The notes: generated from the sequence alone by a model not told the origin. A DNA stretch of 64,000 nucleotides from Oricola nitratireducens (GCF_014904745.1 NZ_JACZCS010000014.1:186001-250000), one strand, 5' to 3'. Shown: positions 52,969 to 63,932, counted from the stretch's first letter. Program-made: numbers and translations.

Positions 52969-53757
52969 ATGAGCGAATTCCATATCAACGATCTCGTCGA
53001 CGTGACACGGGAAGCGGGCAAGGCGGCAATGGCGATTTATTCGCGCGATCACGACGTCGCCTTCAAGGAAGACAAGAGCCCTGTCACGGAAGCCGACCTC
53101 GCGGTCGACAATTTGCTGTTTGCCGCGCTCAGCAAGCGCTATCCGGACATTCCCATCGTTACCGAGGAGCGTGCCGCGACGCATGCATCCCAGCGGGGTA
53201 ACCGGTTCTTTCTCATCGACCCCATAGACGGAACCAAGGAATTCATCCGCAAGACCGGCGAATTCACGATCAATATCGCGCTGATCGAAGACGGCGCGCC
53301 GATTGCGGGAATCGTCTACGCTCCGGCCACAGGACGGATGTTCGTCGGTGACCGGACATCCGGCGCCCGTGAAATCGACGAGGACGGATCGTCGCATGAA
53401 ATTGCCGTGCGAACCTGCGGCCCGCAACCGACAGCGGTCGCCAGCCGTTCACACATGACGCCGGAAACGGAATCCTTCATTTCGGAAAATAAAATTGGCG
53501 AATGCGTCAATGCGGGATCGTCGCTGAAATTTTGCCTTGTCGCAGCCGGCGAAGCGGACATTTATCCGCGTTTCGGGCCGACGATGGAATGGGATACCGC
53601 CGCCGGTCACGCGGTTCTCGCCGCGGCGGGCGGCAAGGTTTTGACATGCGACGGTTCCCCACTTAGCTACGGCAAATCCCAGTTCAGGAATCCGAATTTC
53701 ATCGCCGCGTCGTCCACTGTCAGATATATTGTTCCCGCAAACACGCAGCCCGTCTGA
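52969..53757 (+). CDS. cysQ: 3'(2'),5'-bisphosphate nucleotidase
   Basis: A 262-residue metal-dependent phosphatase of the inositol monophosphatase fold. Metal-site motifs are [17 protein letters not shown] and [11 protein letters not shown]. It removes 3'-phosphate from PAP, the by-product of PAPS use, preventing inhibition of sulfotransferases and reductases. It is followed by cysD at 55 bases on the same strand, forming a sulfate-activation operon. Confidence 0.95.
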   Translation: MSEFHINDLVDVTREAGKAAMAIYSRDHDVAFKEDKSPVTEADLAVDNLLFAALSKRYPDIPIVTEERAATHASQRGNRFFLIDPIDGTKEFIRKTGEFTINIALIEDGAPIAGIVYAPATGRMFVGDRTSGAREIDEDGSSHEIAVRTCGPQPTAVASRSHMTPETESFISENKIGECVNAGSSLKFCLVAAGEADIYPRFGPTMEWDTAAGHAVLAAAGGKVLTCDGSPLSYGKSQFRNPNFIAASSTVRYIVPANTQPV

Positions 53758-53812
53758 GGCTCGTGCGCCGGCAAGCCGGCTTGGTGGGCGACCAATCGGA
53801 GAATACCCCGTA

Positions 53813-54715
53813 ATGAAGTCCCTCACCCATCTGCAACGGCTCGAAGCCGAAAGCATCCACATCATGCGCGAGGTGGCGGCAGAGGCTGACAATCCGGTCA
53901 TGCTTTATTCGATCGGCAAGGATTCAGCCGTCATGCTGCATCTCGCGCTAAAGGCATTCTATCCGGCAAAGCCGCCCTTCCCGTTGATGCATGTCGACAC
54001 GACGTGGAAATTCCGCGAAATGATCACTTTTCGCGACAAGGTCGCCGAGAAATACGGGCTCGATCTTATCGTTCATGTCAATGAAGACGGGGTACGGCAG
54101 GGTATCGGCCCATTCACGCACGGCTCCTCGGTGCACACCGATGTGATGAAAACGCAAGCGCTCAAACAGGCGCTGGACAAGCACAAATTCGATGTCGCCT
54201 TCGGCGGCGCGCGGCGTGACGAGGAAAAGTCGCGCGCAAAGGAACGCGTCTTCTCGTTTCGCAGCGCCGACCACCGCTGGGACCCGAAAAACCAGCGCCC
54301 TGAACTGTGGCGGCTGTTCAACGCCCGCAAGAACAAGGGTGAATCGATCCGCGTCTTCCCGTTGTCGAACTGGACCGAGCTCGACATCTGGCAATACATC
54401 CATCGGGAAAAGATCGACATCGTGCCGCTCTATTTCGCGGCGCCACGCCCTGTCGTGGAGCGGGACGGCGCCTTGATCATGATCGATGACGAACGCATGG
54501 AACTGCTGCCCGGCGAGGTCGCGCAGGAAAAGACAGTGCGGTTCCGCACGCTCGGCTGCTATCCGCTGACCGGCGGCATCGAGAGCGAAGCGGCGACCCT
54601 GCCGGAAATCATCCAGGAAATGCTTCTGACGACGACCTCCGAACGCCAGGGCCGCATGATCGATCATGATCAGGCCGCCTCGATGGAGAAGAAGAAGCAG
54701 GAGGGCTATTTCTGA
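53813..54715 (+). CDS. cysD: Sulfate adenylyltransferase subunit 2
   Basis: A 300-residue ATP sulfurylase small subunit. The PP-loop is [18 protein letters not shown], followed by [29 protein letters not shown] and the usual C-terminal EGYF. It forms the ATP sulfurylase with CysN, converting sulfate and ATP to APS; the rhizobial nodP homologue has the same layout. The start at 53813 has GGAGAA upstream and gives the family N-terminus. Its stop overlaps the cysNC start by one base (TGATG). Confidence 0.96.
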   Translation: MKSLTHLQRLEAESIHIMREVAAEADNPVMLYSIGKDSAVMLHLALKAFYPAKPPFPLMHVDTTWKFREMITFRDKVAEKYGLDLIVHVNEDGVRQGIGPFTHGSSVHTDVMKTQALKQALDKHKFDVAFGGARRDEEKSRAKERVFSFRSADHRWDPKNQRPELWRLFNARKNKGESIRVFPLSNWTELDIWQYIHREKIDIVPLYFAAPRPVVERDGALIMIDDERMELLPGEVAQEKTVRFRTLGCYPLTGGIESEAATLPEIIQEMLLTTTSERQGRMIDHDQAASMEKKKQEGYF

Positions 54716-56622
54716 TGGCGCACAAGTCCGATCTGATCGCCTCCGATATCGAAGGTTACCTGAAATCCCAGGAAGAGAAGTCGCTGCTTCGCTTCATCAC
54801 CTGCGGCAGTGTCGACGACGGCAAGTCGACGCTGATCGGACGGCTGCTCTACGAGTCCAAGCTGATCTTCGAGGATCAGCTCTCGGCACTGGAAGCCGAC
54901 TCGAAGAAGATGGGCACACAGGGCAATCGCATAGACTTCGCGCTTCTGGTCGATGGCCTGGCCTCGGAACGCGAACAAGGCATCACGATCGATGTCGCCT
55001 ATCGGTTCTTTTCCACCGAGAAACGCAAATTCATCGTCGCCGACACGCCCGGCCACGAACAATACACGCGCAACATGGCGACCGGCGCCTCGAACGCCGA
55101 TCTCGCCATCATCCTGATCGACGCGCGCAAGGGCATTCTCACGCAGACACGGCGCCATTCCTTCATCGTTTCGCGTCTCGGCATTGAGAACGTGGTGCTC
55201 GCCGTCAACAAGATGGATCTTGTCGGCTATTCGCAGCAGGTCTTCTCCGATATCGAGATCGCCTACCGGGCGTTCGCGAAGGAACTCGGCGGAATCGAAC
55301 ACATTACAGCCATCCCGATGTCGGCGCTTGAAGGCGACAATATCGTCGAGCGCAGCGCCAATACGGACTGGTACAACGGTCCGGTTCTGCTCGAGCATCT
55401 GGAGACCGTCGGCGTGCGCGACGTGATGCAGACGAAAGCGTTCCGCATGCCGGTGCAATGGGTGAACCGGCCGAACCTCGATTTCCGCGGCTTTGCCGGT
55501 TTCATCTCTTCCGGCACCATCAAGCCCGGCGACCGAATCAAGGTCCTGCCGTCCGCAAAGGAAAGCACGGTCGCGCGGATTGTCACCATTGACGGCGACC
55601 TCGACGAGGCTGTCGCCGGCCAATCCGTGACGCTGACGCTCGAAGACGAGATCGACATCTCGCGCGGCGACACGATCTGCACGGCGGGCGATCCGGCCGA
55701 GGTCGCCAACCAATTCGAGACGACGCTGCTCTGGATGGCCGACGAGCCGATGTATCCGGGCCGCCCCTATGTGATGAAGATCGGCACCTCGACCGTCAAC
55801 GCAACGATCACGCGGCCGAAATACCGCATCGACGTCAATACGCTCGCCCACGAGGCGGCGCATGAATTGCAGCTCAACGAGGTGGGCGTCTGCAACCTGT
55901 CGCTCGACCGGGCGATCGCCTTCGATCCTTATGCCGACAACCGCGAGACCGGCGGTTTCATCCTGATCGACAAGATGACCAATGCGACGGTCGGCATGGG
56001 CATGATCCATTTCGCGCTGCGCCGTTCCTCGAACGTGCATTGGCAGGCGCTCGATGTCGAACGTTCGACGCGATCGGCGATGAAGGGCCACAAACCGGCT
56101 GTTCTCTGGTTCACCGGCCTGTCCGGATCCGGGAAATCGACCATCGCCAATATCGTCGACCGCAAACTGATCGCCGCCGGCGCGCATACGATGATCCTGG
56201 ACGGCGACAATGTCCGGCACGGGCTCAACAAGGATCTTGGCTTCACCGACGCCGACCGGGTCGAGAATATCCGCCGCGTGGCCGAAGTCGCCAAGCTGAT
56301 GACGGATGCCGGACTGATCACGCTCGTCTCGTTCATTTCACCGTTCAGGGCCGAACGCCGGCTCGCAAGAGACCTGATGGCCGGGGGTGAATTCGTCGAA
56401 GTCCATGTCGACACGTCGCTCGAAGTCGCCGAAGCCCGCGACCGCAAGGGGCTCTACAAGAAGGCGCGTGCCGGTCTGATCAAGAATTTCACCGGAATCG
56501 ACTCACCCTATGAAGAGCCGGAGAACCCGGAAATCCGTATCGACACGTCAGAGGTCTCCGCGGAGGCAGCCGCCGATGAAATCATCCGGCAACTGGCCGA
56601 AGCGGGAGTCGTGACCCTCTAG
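54715..56622 (+). CDS. cysNC: Bifunctional sulfate adenylyltransferase subunit 1/APS kinase (CysNC, NodQ-like)
   Basis: A 635-residue fusion. Residues 1-440 are the CysN GTPase with [31 protein letters not shown] and NKMDL, which drives APS synthesis. Residues 460-635 are APS kinase with [16 protein letters not shown] and [15 protein letters not shown], making PAPS. The same fusion in rhizobia is NodQ, which sulfates Nod factors, or its housekeeping counterpart. With cysQ and cysD it forms a PAPS production and recycling unit. No sulfotransferase is in the window. Confidence 0.96.
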   Translation: MAHKSDLIASDIEGYLKSQEEKSLLRFITCGSVDDGKSTLIGRLLYESKLIFEDQLSALEADSKKMGTQGNRIDFALLVDGLASEREQGITIDVAYRFFSTEKRKFIVADTPGHEQYTRNMATGASNADLAIILIDARKGILTQTRRHSFIVSRLGIENVVLAVNKMDLVGYSQQVFSDIEIAYRAFAKELGGIEHITAIPMSALEGDNIVERSANTDWYNGPVLLEHLETVGVRDVMQTKAFRMPVQWVNRPNLDFRGFAGFISSGTIKPGDRIKVLPSAKESTVARIVTIDGDLDEAVAGQSVTLTLEDEIDISRGDTICTAGDPAEVANQFETTLLWMADEPMYPGRPYVMKIGTSTVNATITRPKYRIDVNTLAHEAAHELQLNEVGVCNLSLDRAIAFDPYADNRETGGFILIDKMTNATVGMGMIHFALRRSSNVHWQALDVERSTRSAMKGHKPAVLWFTGLSGSGKSTIANIVDRKLIAAGAHTMILDGDNVRHGLNKDLGFTDADRVENIRRVAEVAKLMTDAGLITLVSFISPFRAERRLARDLMAGGEFVEVHVDTSLEVAEARDRKGLYKKARAGLIKNFTGIDSPYEEPENPEIRIDTSEVSAEAAADEIIRQLAEAGVVTL

Positions 56623-56654
56623 GCGGATTCGTTTTCCGGATCGCGGAAAGGTCC

Positions 56655-57986
56655 CTAATCTTCGCGGAAGGCGCGGGTGAACGAGTCGGTCAACGGCTTG
56701 GCGAGGTATTCGAGGAAGGTACGGTCGCCGGTCGAGATCATCGCTTCGACCGGCATGCCCGGATAGATCTGTTCGCGATTGATTTCCGGCGGCAGATCGT
56801 CGGTGATGCGCAGGCGCGCCACGTAGTAGGATTGGCCGGAGGCAGCATCCACCAGCCGGTCGGGCGAAATGTAGGACACCGTTCCGGAAACCTGCGGCGT
56901 GCTCCTCGAATTCAATGCCACAAAGCGCAACTCGGCCTTCTGGCCGGGCCGCACGATATCGATGTCAGTCGGCCGGATCCGGCCCTCGACGATCAGTTCG
57001 GAGTTGGTCGGCAGCAACTGCGCAAGCTCTCCGGCCGGCTGGATCACGCTGCCGGGCGTATTCTGGAAAATCCGGATCACGACGCCATCCGACGGCGCAC
57101 GGACCTCGGTCCGGTCGAGAACGTCCTGCGCCGCATTCATCTGCTCTTCGAGGTTGCCCATTTTGGCGCTGACGTCGCTCAAATCCGAAAGCGATTGTTC
57201 GACGCGCTGGGTTTCCTGCCGGACGAGTTGCTCGCGCGCTTCGACGATCTGGGACTTCGTCTGCTCGATCTGGGACGCGATCGAACCGATCTGCCCGACC
57301 AGTTCGGCCTGGGCACGCAGAAGCGCGGTGTATTCCGAGCGGTTGACGAGGCCCTGATCGAGCAGGGTTTCCTTTCGGCGCGTCTCTTCACTCACCACCG
57401 CAAGCTGCTCTTCCAGCGCCTTTTTCTGGCTATCGTAGCCGGAGATCCCTTCTGTTCCGGCGCCGACGCGCTGTTTGAGAATGACGATTTCGGAGTTGTA
57501 GCGCGCCAGGCGCGCGGCGAACTCGTCACGCTGTTCTTCGAGGACATGATCGAGACCATGTTTTCCGGCCAGTGCGACAAGCCCGCTGTCAAACTCCAAA
57601 GCCGCCTTGCCGTCGCGTTGTGCTTCAAGCCGTTCCTTGCGTGCCCGCAAGCCGATCCATTGTTTCGTCAGTGCGTTCAAAGATGACTGTGCGCGGGTCG
57701 GATCCATCGTGAACAGCGGCTCGCCCGCCGTTACACGTTCCCCCTCATGGACATGGACCTCTTGCAGGATGCCACCTTCGAGATGCTGGACGATCTGGTT
57801 GTTGCCCGCAGCCGCCACGATGCCCGAGACGATTGCCGCTCCCGCAAGCGGCACCGTCGCGGCCCAGATGCCGAATCCCCCGATGAAAAGTGCGACCGCG
57901 AGATATCCCAGAAGCGCAATTTTGCGCGTTCCGGTTTTCACCGAAGACGTCCAATCCTGACCGGCCCGTAACGCGGAATCCGTCAT
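56655..57986 (-). CDS. HlyD family type I secretion membrane-fusion protein
   Basis: A 443-residue protein with one N-terminal membrane helix (about residues 24-46), a biotinyl-lipoyl half-domain at the front (IVQHLEGGILQEVHVHEGER), long coiled coils in the middle (about 120-290) and the C-terminal beta-barrel half with YPGMPVEAMISTGDRTFLEY. This is the adaptor of a type I secretion system. Its start overlaps the ABC transporter stop by four bases. The two are similar in layout to rhizobial PrsD/PrsE, which export EPS-modifying enzymes. Confidence 0.93.
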   Translation of the reverse strand: MTDSALRAGQDWTSSVKTGTRKIALLGYLAVALFIGGFGIWAATVPLAGAAIVSGIVAAAGNNQIVQHLEGGILQEVHVHEGERVTAGEPLFTMDPTRAQSSLNALTKQWIGLRARKERLEAQRDGKAALEFDSGLVALAGKHGLDHVLEEQRDEFAARLARYNSEIVILKQRVGAGTEGISGYDSQKKALEEQLAVVSEETRRKETLLDQGLVNRSEYTALLRAQAELVGQIGSIASQIEQTKSQIVEAREQLVRQETQRVEQSLSDLSDVSAKMGNLEEQMNAAQDVLDRTEVRAPSDGVVIRIFQNTPGSVIQPAGELAQLLPTNSELIVEGRIRPTDIDIVRPGQKAELRFVALNSRSTPQVSGTVSYISPDRLVDAASGQSYYVARLRITDDLPPEINREQIYPGMPVEAMISTGDRTFLEYLAKPLTDSFTRAFRED

Positions 57987-59818
57987 GGCTGCCTCGTTTG
58001 CTCGTCTTCGTCAGGTACTTGACGGGATAAGGGGCGCAATCCGGGTCCAAACGTTGCGAAAGGCGATATTTGCCTTGCCCTGTCGGGAGCATCGGCCTGC
58101 ATGACGGCTTTTCCTGTATTGGCGTTGGCCGCCAGCTTCCGCTTCCCGGCCGCATCCATCGACTGCTGCTTCTTCCGGGCCAGCACTTGATCGCGCGGCC
58201 CGTAGTCCTCGATCATTCCGGCGCGCAGCACGAGCAACATGTCGACCTCGCGCACGATCGACATGCGCTGCGTCACAATGATCACCGTCGCTCCTGCGAC
58301 GCGCGCCTCGTCGATCGCCCGCTCAAGCGCCCGTTCGCCGTCACTGTCCAGATTGGCATTCGGCTCATCGAGTACCAGGAGATTTGGCCTGCCATAGAAG
58401 GCACGGGCCAAGCCGACACGTTGGCGTTGACCGCCCGACAGCACCATCCCCTGCGGTCCGATCACCGTGTCGTAGCCCTGCGGCATGGACTGGATGAGAT
58501 CATGGACTTGCGCGCGGACCGCCGCCTCCACCATTTCCGCGTCTTCGAAATTCGGCGCAAAGCGGGCAATGTTCTCGGCAATCGTTCCCGGCAGAAGCTC
58601 CACGTCCTGCGGCAGATAGCCGATGTGCTGTCCGAGGACTTCGCTGTCCCAGTTGCCGATGTCGGCGCCGTCGAAACGGACGGCCCCCGCGCGCGGGCTG
58701 ATCGCGCCAACAACAAGGCGCGCGAGCGTGGACTTCCCTGCCCCGCTCGGACCGATGACGCCGACCACGGCGCCGGCCGGAATCCGGAAACTCACGTTTT
58801 TCAGAATCGGCGCGGCGTCGGCGGCTGAATTGGGTGCGAAATAGGTCACGTTTTCGACCTCCACGCGTCCGCGCGGCGCCGGCAGATCGGTGAAGTCGCG
58901 ATCCTTCCCGGCGGAGACGGTCCTGCCGGAAAGACGTCGCCACGCCGTGCGCGCATCCATGTATTGCCGCCAGCCGCCGATGACCTGGTCGATCGGCTGC
59001 AGTCCCCGACCAGAGATCAGGGACGTTGCGAAAATCATTCCCGCGGTCATTTCTCCTTTCAGGACGAGCAGCGCACCGACGCCGAGCACGGCGATCTGCA
59101 GCCCGAGGCGCAAAAAGCGCGACAACCCGGCAAACAATGCGTTGATGCGAGCGATATCGTCATGAGCCTCGAGTTCCGGCGCGTGTTGGCGCGCCCAGGC
59201 CGAAACAGCGTTGCCGACCATCCCCATCGCGCGCAGTGTCTCCGCGTTGCGCACGAAGGTCTGCGCGGTCATCAGAGCCGCGATACCGTTTTCGGACGCC
59301 CGGCGCGCCGCCGCCTGCGTCGCCGCCTGATTGGCGATCGCGATACCGGCAAGGACAACGGCTCCGGCCGACGTCATCCAGAACAGAACCGGATGCACCA
59401 GCCAAAGCAGGAGGATGAAGAGCGGCGCGAACGGAAGGTCGAACAGAGAGAACATCAACCTGGATGCAATGAAGGAGCGCACGGCGGCGAGATCGCGCAG
59501 GTTCTGAATGTCGCCGAGGCTGGCGCGCGGCGAACCCATGGACGCCACCATCGCATTCCTGCTGTGCGAGACGTCCAGGCGCGCCGCAAGGCGGTTGGCG
59601 TAGATTCCGCGCACGATCTCCAGTATGGCGAGCAATCCGAGCGCGGCGACCGCGATAATCGTCAGAAAGACCAGCGTTTCCATGCTCGAAGACGGCAGGA
59701 CGCGATCGTAAATCTGCAGCATGTACAGAGGCATAACGAGCATCAGCGCATTGACGACGAAAGAGAAGACGCCGATTTCCGCGACAGCGCGCGCCGCCGG
59801 GGCAAATTTGGGTTTCAT
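57983..59818 (-). CDS. Type I secretion ABC transporter (permease/ATPase)
   Basis: A 611-residue fused permease-ATPase. About six membrane helices occupy residues 15-300 (VFSFVVNALMLVMPLYMLQI, VFLTIIAVAALGLLAILEIV). The ATPase has Walker A GPSGAGKST, signature LSGGQRQRVGLARA and Walker B NLLVLDEPNANLD. There is no N-terminal C39 peptidase or CLD-like domain, as in PrtD/PrsD-type exporters. No RTX substrate gene or outer-membrane TolC is in the window, so the cargo is encoded elsewhere. Confidence 0.94.
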   Translation of the reverse strand: MKPKFAPAARAVAEIGVFSFVVNALMLVMPLYMLQIYDRVLPSSSMETLVFLTIIAVAALGLLAILEIVRGIYANRLAARLDVSHSRNAMVASMGSPRASLGDIQNLRDLAAVRSFIASRLMFSLFDLPFAPLFILLLWLVHPVLFWMTSAGAVVLAGIAIANQAATQAAARRASENGIAALMTAQTFVRNAETLRAMGMVGNAVSAWARQHAPELEAHDDIARINALFAGLSRFLRLGLQIAVLGVGALLVLKGEMTAGMIFATSLISGRGLQPIDQVIGGWRQYMDARTAWRRLSGRTVSAGKDRDFTDLPAPRGRVEVENVTYFAPNSAADAAPILKNVSFRIPAGAVVGVIGPSGAGKSTLARLVVGAISPRAGAVRFDGADIGNWDSEVLGQHIGYLPQDVELLPGTIAENIARFAPNFEDAEMVEAAVRAQVHDLIQSMPQGYDTVIGPQGMVLSGGQRQRVGLARAFYGRPNLLVLDEPNANLDSDGERALERAIDEARVAGATVIIVTQRMSIVREVDMLLVLRAGMIEDYGPRDQVLARKKQQSMDAAGKRKLAANANTGKAVMQADAPDRARQISPFATFGPGLRPLSRQVPDEDEQTRQP

Positions 59819-60094
59819 CGTCGAAATTCCCGCTCACCGCTTTCCACAATCATCACCGCCCGATCCTTTTTGGTCAGCCGCGATATGCCGGTGAAGGCAA
59901 TCGGCGGCCCTGTCGCTTTTCCGCTCCCGGCTGGCACTGGAGCAATCCAGCCGTTCTAATCGGACTGTTCAGACCGAAGCCGCCAAGCCGCCCGGCCTCA
60001 CATTTGCGAGCGATACAGGACTCCGATTATCGGGATTTGAAATTATCGAAGCGTAAAGAATGGCCCGCAGACGGGATGAATGCGCTGATCGTCG

Positions 60095-61405
60095 CTATTC
60101 CTGACTCTTTTCGAGACGATCGTCTTCGTCCGGATTGGCCGATGCGGCCAGTATGACCAGCGTAATCACGAAGGCGCTGTCCATGATATCGTGCTCGAAT
60201 ATGATCCCCGTCATTCCCGTGATCACGTAGCTTGCCGTCAACGAAACACCGATTGCCATCCGCAATCGCCATGCGGCATCACGCGGCGCGACTGCGGCTA
60301 TCCAGACAGGCGCAGCCAACACGACCATCAAAACGACCAGTCCCGCAGCTCCGGCATCCAACAGGGCGGCCAGGAAACCGTTATGCGGATGGGTAAACGG
60401 GATGCGGCGCCATTCCTGGGGCAGGTTCTGCCTTACCGCATTCATTCGCCCGGCAAGCCCGTACCCAGCCAACGGCGCCGCCTCGATCGCACGCCACGCG
60501 CCCTGATACATCAACAGGCGAAGACCGGTGGACGACTGGTAATCGCCGGACTGCCGGATATTCGCGATGTCATCCTCGAACATCTCGACGCGCTGGATCA
60601 ATGGCGCGCTGGCGAAACTGACGCCAAGCAGCACCGCTGCGAGCGACAGGGCCAGGCCCCGGCGGAAAAGCCGCTTCGGCATTGTCGGACCAACCGCCCA
60701 AAGAATGATCGCCGACACGAACGGCAACATGACCCATGCTGTCCTCAAACCCGAGGCGAATACGCAAAACACCATGGCGAAATAGGACAGAATTCCGAGC
60801 CACCGCCGGTCGTTTCGGGACGACATGACGTTCAGTACGCCGATCGAACCGAACACCAGAGCCATGACGGCGAACACGCCAGGATTGCCACAAAACGTAT
60901 CCGCGCGCCTGCCTAGCCAGAATGTTTCATAGGCGGCATGCGGCACGGCCAGCAACGTCGAAAAACCGCTGCCCAGTACGAAAGAATCCAGCATTTTCGC
61001 GCGATTGGAAAGGCGCAGCCGAAACAGGAAAAACATCGGCGAGAAAAAAATCAGAAGAGATTGCCAGTACTGCCATGTGTCGAGCCCCGAATGGGCGAAC
61101 GTGAAAAGAATTTTCACCGCCGCATAGGCGAACGTGGCAACGACAATCGCGACCGTGTTGCGGTTCGCCCGGACCGGCAGACGGCCGGCCAGAAAGGACA
61201 TGATCGCCCAGATGAACGTGGACCAGACGATGACGGACAACAGGCTTCCGAAGGCCGGCGCCGATGCACCGATAAAAAAAGCCCAGATCAGATTGTTGCG
61301 ATCCATCGCATCCAACCGATGCAAAGCGGCATGGATTTTTCGCGGATCGAAGGTCAGAGGTAGCTCAAGCGGCGACATTCGGCTTTCGGATGGCGCATTG
61401 CGCAT
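60095..61405 (-). CDS. O-antigen ligase/polymerase-like membrane protein
   Basis: A 436-residue polytopic protein with about ten hydrophobic helices and a large periplasmic loop that ends in RIPFTHPHNGFLAALLDAG. The Arg in this loop and the H-x-x-x-G pattern are features of Wzy/WaaL-type enzymes, which join polysaccharide to lipid A or polymerise repeat units. ExoQ-type EPS polymerases have the same fold, so the product cannot be told. The nearest genes are T1SS (downstream) and a CapD-type enzyme (upstream). Confidence 0.85.
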   Translation of the reverse strand: MRNAPSESRMSPLELPLTFDPRKIHAALHRLDAMDRNNLIWAFFIGASAPAFGSLLSVIVWSTFIWAIMSFLAGRLPVRANRNTVAIVVATFAYAAVKILFTFAHSGLDTWQYWQSLLIFFSPMFFLFRLRLSNRAKMLDSFVLGSGFSTLLAVPHAAYETFWLGRRADTFCGNPGVFAVMALVFGSIGVLNVMSSRNDRRWLGILSYFAMVFCVFASGLRTAWVMLPFVSAIILWAVGPTMPKRLFRRGLALSLAAVLLGVSFASAPLIQRVEMFEDDIANIRQSGDYQSSTGLRLLMYQGAWRAIEAAPLAGYGLAGRMNAVRQNLPQEWRRIPFTHPHNGFLAALLDAGAAGLVVLMVVLAAPVWIAAVAPRDAAWRLRMAIGVSLTASYVITGMTGIIFEHDIMDSAFVITLVILAASANPDEDDRLEKSQE

Positions 61406-61658
61406 CGGGAATCCACTGATATCTTGCCCTCGCCCCGCTTCTGTTTCACCGGCTGGTCAATCAGCTAAGCGGCCGACAACGAGACCGTAAAGGAGCGGCA
61501 AAGCCAAGGCAACGCGCCCTCGTGTTCACATCGCGAATTGGGTGCCGACAGACGGAATAACCGTGACCCCGAGAAGCGAACCGGTCCGCGTCAAGCACGC
61601 CTTGAACGATCCATCCCGTGTTTACGATACAGCCCGGAAACCAGCGGAAGTCTCACCG

Positions 61659-63641
61659 CTAGGCTATCCTGTTTTCAGGTTTTTTCCCGGCGTGCGCCGC
61701 GCCAAAGCCCGCCTTCTTCGAAAGATCGATCACCTGACTTGGATAATGGGCGCGGTTGAATTCGTCGGTAAGCGTCAGCAAGAGATCCCTCAGAGCGGCT
61801 TCCTCGAGTTCGTCGACCCCTTTCATCAGCGTCGCCAAAATGCCGTCGATCTTGTCACGCACGTCCATGGGCCGGTTGGCTTTCATGATTTTCGGATGGG
61901 CGGTCGTGCTCGTCGAATCGGCATTGTACAAGAGCTCTTCGTGCATCTTTTCGCCCGGCCGGAGCCCGATGATCTTGATCTCGACATCTCCGTCGGGATT
62001 CGCTTCGTCCCGGACCCGCATGCCGGCAAGGCCGATCATATTGCGCGCCAGTTCCCAGATAGAGATCGGCTCCCCCATGTCCAACAGGAACGTTTCGCCG
62101 CCCTTGGACATGGCGGCCGCCTGCACGATCAGTTCAACCGCCTCAGAGGCCGCCATGAAGTAGCGCGTGACGTCCCTATCGGTGACGGTCACCGGGCCGC
62201 CATTTTCGATCTGTTCCTTGAAGAGGGGCACGACAGAACCGCTCGACCCGATCACATTACCGAAGCGAACCGAGAGAAACGTCTGACCGGTCTGCATTCC
62301 GGCGGCGTTTTCGGCATGCTTACGGATGATCAGCTCACCAATGCGCTTCGTCGCCCCCATGACGCTCGTCGGATTGACCGCCTTGTCGGTCGAAATGAAG
62401 ACAAAACGCTTTACGCCGTTTTGAAACGCGACTTCTGTCGTAACCTGAGTCCCGATAATGTTGTTACGGATCGCTTCGTGGACATTTTGCTCCACGAGGT
62501 CGACATGTTTGTACGCTGCGGCGTGGAATACCGCGCCAATTGGCTCGCGCCTGAAAACGCGCTCCATGAATTTGCGGTCGGCTACCGAGCCAAGAAACGC
62601 GTGCAGCGGGTAGACTCGATTGGCGTTCGGAAGCGACCGTGCAACCTGGTAGAGGGAATACTCATTGCTGTCGACAAGGATCAGTTCCCGCGGCCCATAA
62701 GCGTCCACGAGCTTGGTGAGGCTCGTTCCGATCGAGCCGCCAGCCCCGGTGATGAGGATGCGATTGCCGCGGACAACCTCTTCGATCAGGTCCCGGTCCG
62801 GGGGAACCGTTGACCGACCAATCAATTCGCCAATATCGAAATTCCGCAGGGTATTCACGCTGAAATGGCCGGCCGCAAAGTCGGACACCGCCGGCAGGAC
62901 GCGCACCCTCACCGGCAGTTGCGCGAGCGTCGAGCCGATGCTGAGCTTGCGCGCGCCTGTCGCCGAAGGAATACTCAGAATAACTTCTTCAATACCGAGA
63001 TTTCTGACAAGGTTTTCAAGCTGTTGCGGAGGATAGACACGCAGACCGGCCACATCGCGTCCCTGCAGATCCCGATCGTCATCGATGAAGCCAAGCAATT
63101 TTGCCTGGCTTCCGGTGCCCAATACCGCGGCAAGCTGTGTTCCCGCACGCCCGGCGCCGTAGATCAACGTTCGACGCCGTTTTTGCGAGTCGACGGCACT
63201 ATACAGCATCCATTTCGCCAGAAAGCGGCTGGACGCGATCAAGACAAACCCGACTACCGCATAGAGAAAAGGAACGCTTCTAGAAATACCGAAAGTACCG
63301 AAGCCCTCGGTGAAAAACGCCAGTGCGGTCCATAACAGTGCTGCCAGAACCACTGCCTGGAAAATCGTAAGAAAAGCCCTGTCCGGAAGGTAGCGCAGAA
63401 CAGCCCGGTAAAGGCCAAGCCGAATGAATATCGGCACAGCAATCAAGGGTGCCGCGATAATGTACGCGATCTCGGAAATATCAAAACCATGCCCTCTGCC
63501 GCGCGTGACGAAAAACGCTAACGTGGCCGCCCCAGTCAAGGCAGCGAAATCGAAGAGGAGTTGAGCGCCCTGTTTTTCCCGGCGAGACAGCCTGGTCGCC
63601 AAAAACGAGGTTATGTTCCTAAGATCGTAGGCAGCCATCAA
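61659..63641 (-). CDS. CapD/FlaA1-type nucleotide-sugar epimerase/dehydratase
   Basis: A 660-residue membrane enzyme. Several N-terminal helices (about residues 20-150) and a CoA-binding-like domain precede the short-chain dehydrogenase domain (about 285-600) with the NAD motif ITGAGGSIGTSLTKLVDAYG. The catalytic Tyr-x3-Lys is replaced by Met-x3-Lys in NPTSVMGATKRIGE, as is normal for UDP-GlcNAc 4,6-dehydratases of the PglF/WbpM/CapD group. It makes modified amino-sugars for O-antigen, capsule or glycoprotein. Length fits the long membrane form. It is transcribed towards the O-antigen ligase-like gene. Confidence 0.93.
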   Translation of the reverse strand: MMAAYDLRNITSFLATRLSRREKQGAQLLFDFAALTGAATLAFFVTRGRGHGFDISEIAYIIAAPLIAVPIFIRLGLYRAVLRYLPDRAFLTIFQAVVLAALLWTALAFFTEGFGTFGISRSVPFLYAVVGFVLIASSRFLAKWMLYSAVDSQKRRRTLIYGAGRAGTQLAAVLGTGSQAKLLGFIDDDRDLQGRDVAGLRVYPPQQLENLVRNLGIEEVILSIPSATGARKLSIGSTLAQLPVRVRVLPAVSDFAAGHFSVNTLRNFDIGELIGRSTVPPDRDLIEEVVRGNRILITGAGGSIGTSLTKLVDAYGPRELILVDSNEYSLYQVARSLPNANRVYPLHAFLGSVADRKFMERVFRREPIGAVFHAAAYKHVDLVEQNVHEAIRNNIIGTQVTTEVAFQNGVKRFVFISTDKAVNPTSVMGATKRIGELIIRKHAENAAGMQTGQTFLSVRFGNVIGSSGSVVPLFKEQIENGGPVTVTDRDVTRYFMAASEAVELIVQAAAMSKGGETFLLDMGEPISIWELARNMIGLAGMRVRDEANPDGDVEIKIIGLRPGEKMHEELLYNADSTSTTAHPKIMKANRPMDVRDKIDGILATLMKGVDELEEAALRDLLLTLTDEFNRAHYPSQVIDLSKKAGFGAAHAGKKPENRIA

Positions 63642-63857
63642 AGATAGATTTCGCTTGTTCTGATTCGTTAGATGGTGACAGGCTTTTCGTCGTTGTCGAT
63701 AGGCAATTTATCGTGGCAACAATACCGCGATTTCTTGGCATTGGAGGAACATTTCAACACGTTCCATTTCACTGTGTGAATTGCGTCACGCCCGCGATCG
63801 AAGAAAAACGAGCGCGCAACATCATAAAGACGGCGAAGGACCTCAACTACCGGAGAG

Positions 63858-63932
63858 TGGCTGGGGCGGCTGGATTCGAACCAGCGCATGGCGGTACCAA
63901 AAACCGCTGCCTTACCGCTTGGCTACGCCCCA
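63858..63932 (-). tRNA. tRNA-Gln (TTG)
   Basis: A 75-nt cloverleaf read on the minus strand. The acceptor stem starts TGGGGCG and ends CGCCCCA, the D-arm has AGCCAAGCGGTAAGGC, the anticodon stem GCGGT/ACCGC encloses the loop TTTTGGT with anticodon TTG, and the T-arm has GGTTCGAATCC. CCA is encoded at the 3' end (63858-63860). Confidence 0.97.

Noticed and set aside
54706-56220. 504-codon minus-strand frame opposite cysNC
   Set aside because: It is antisense to an intact bifunctional gene with both P-loops.
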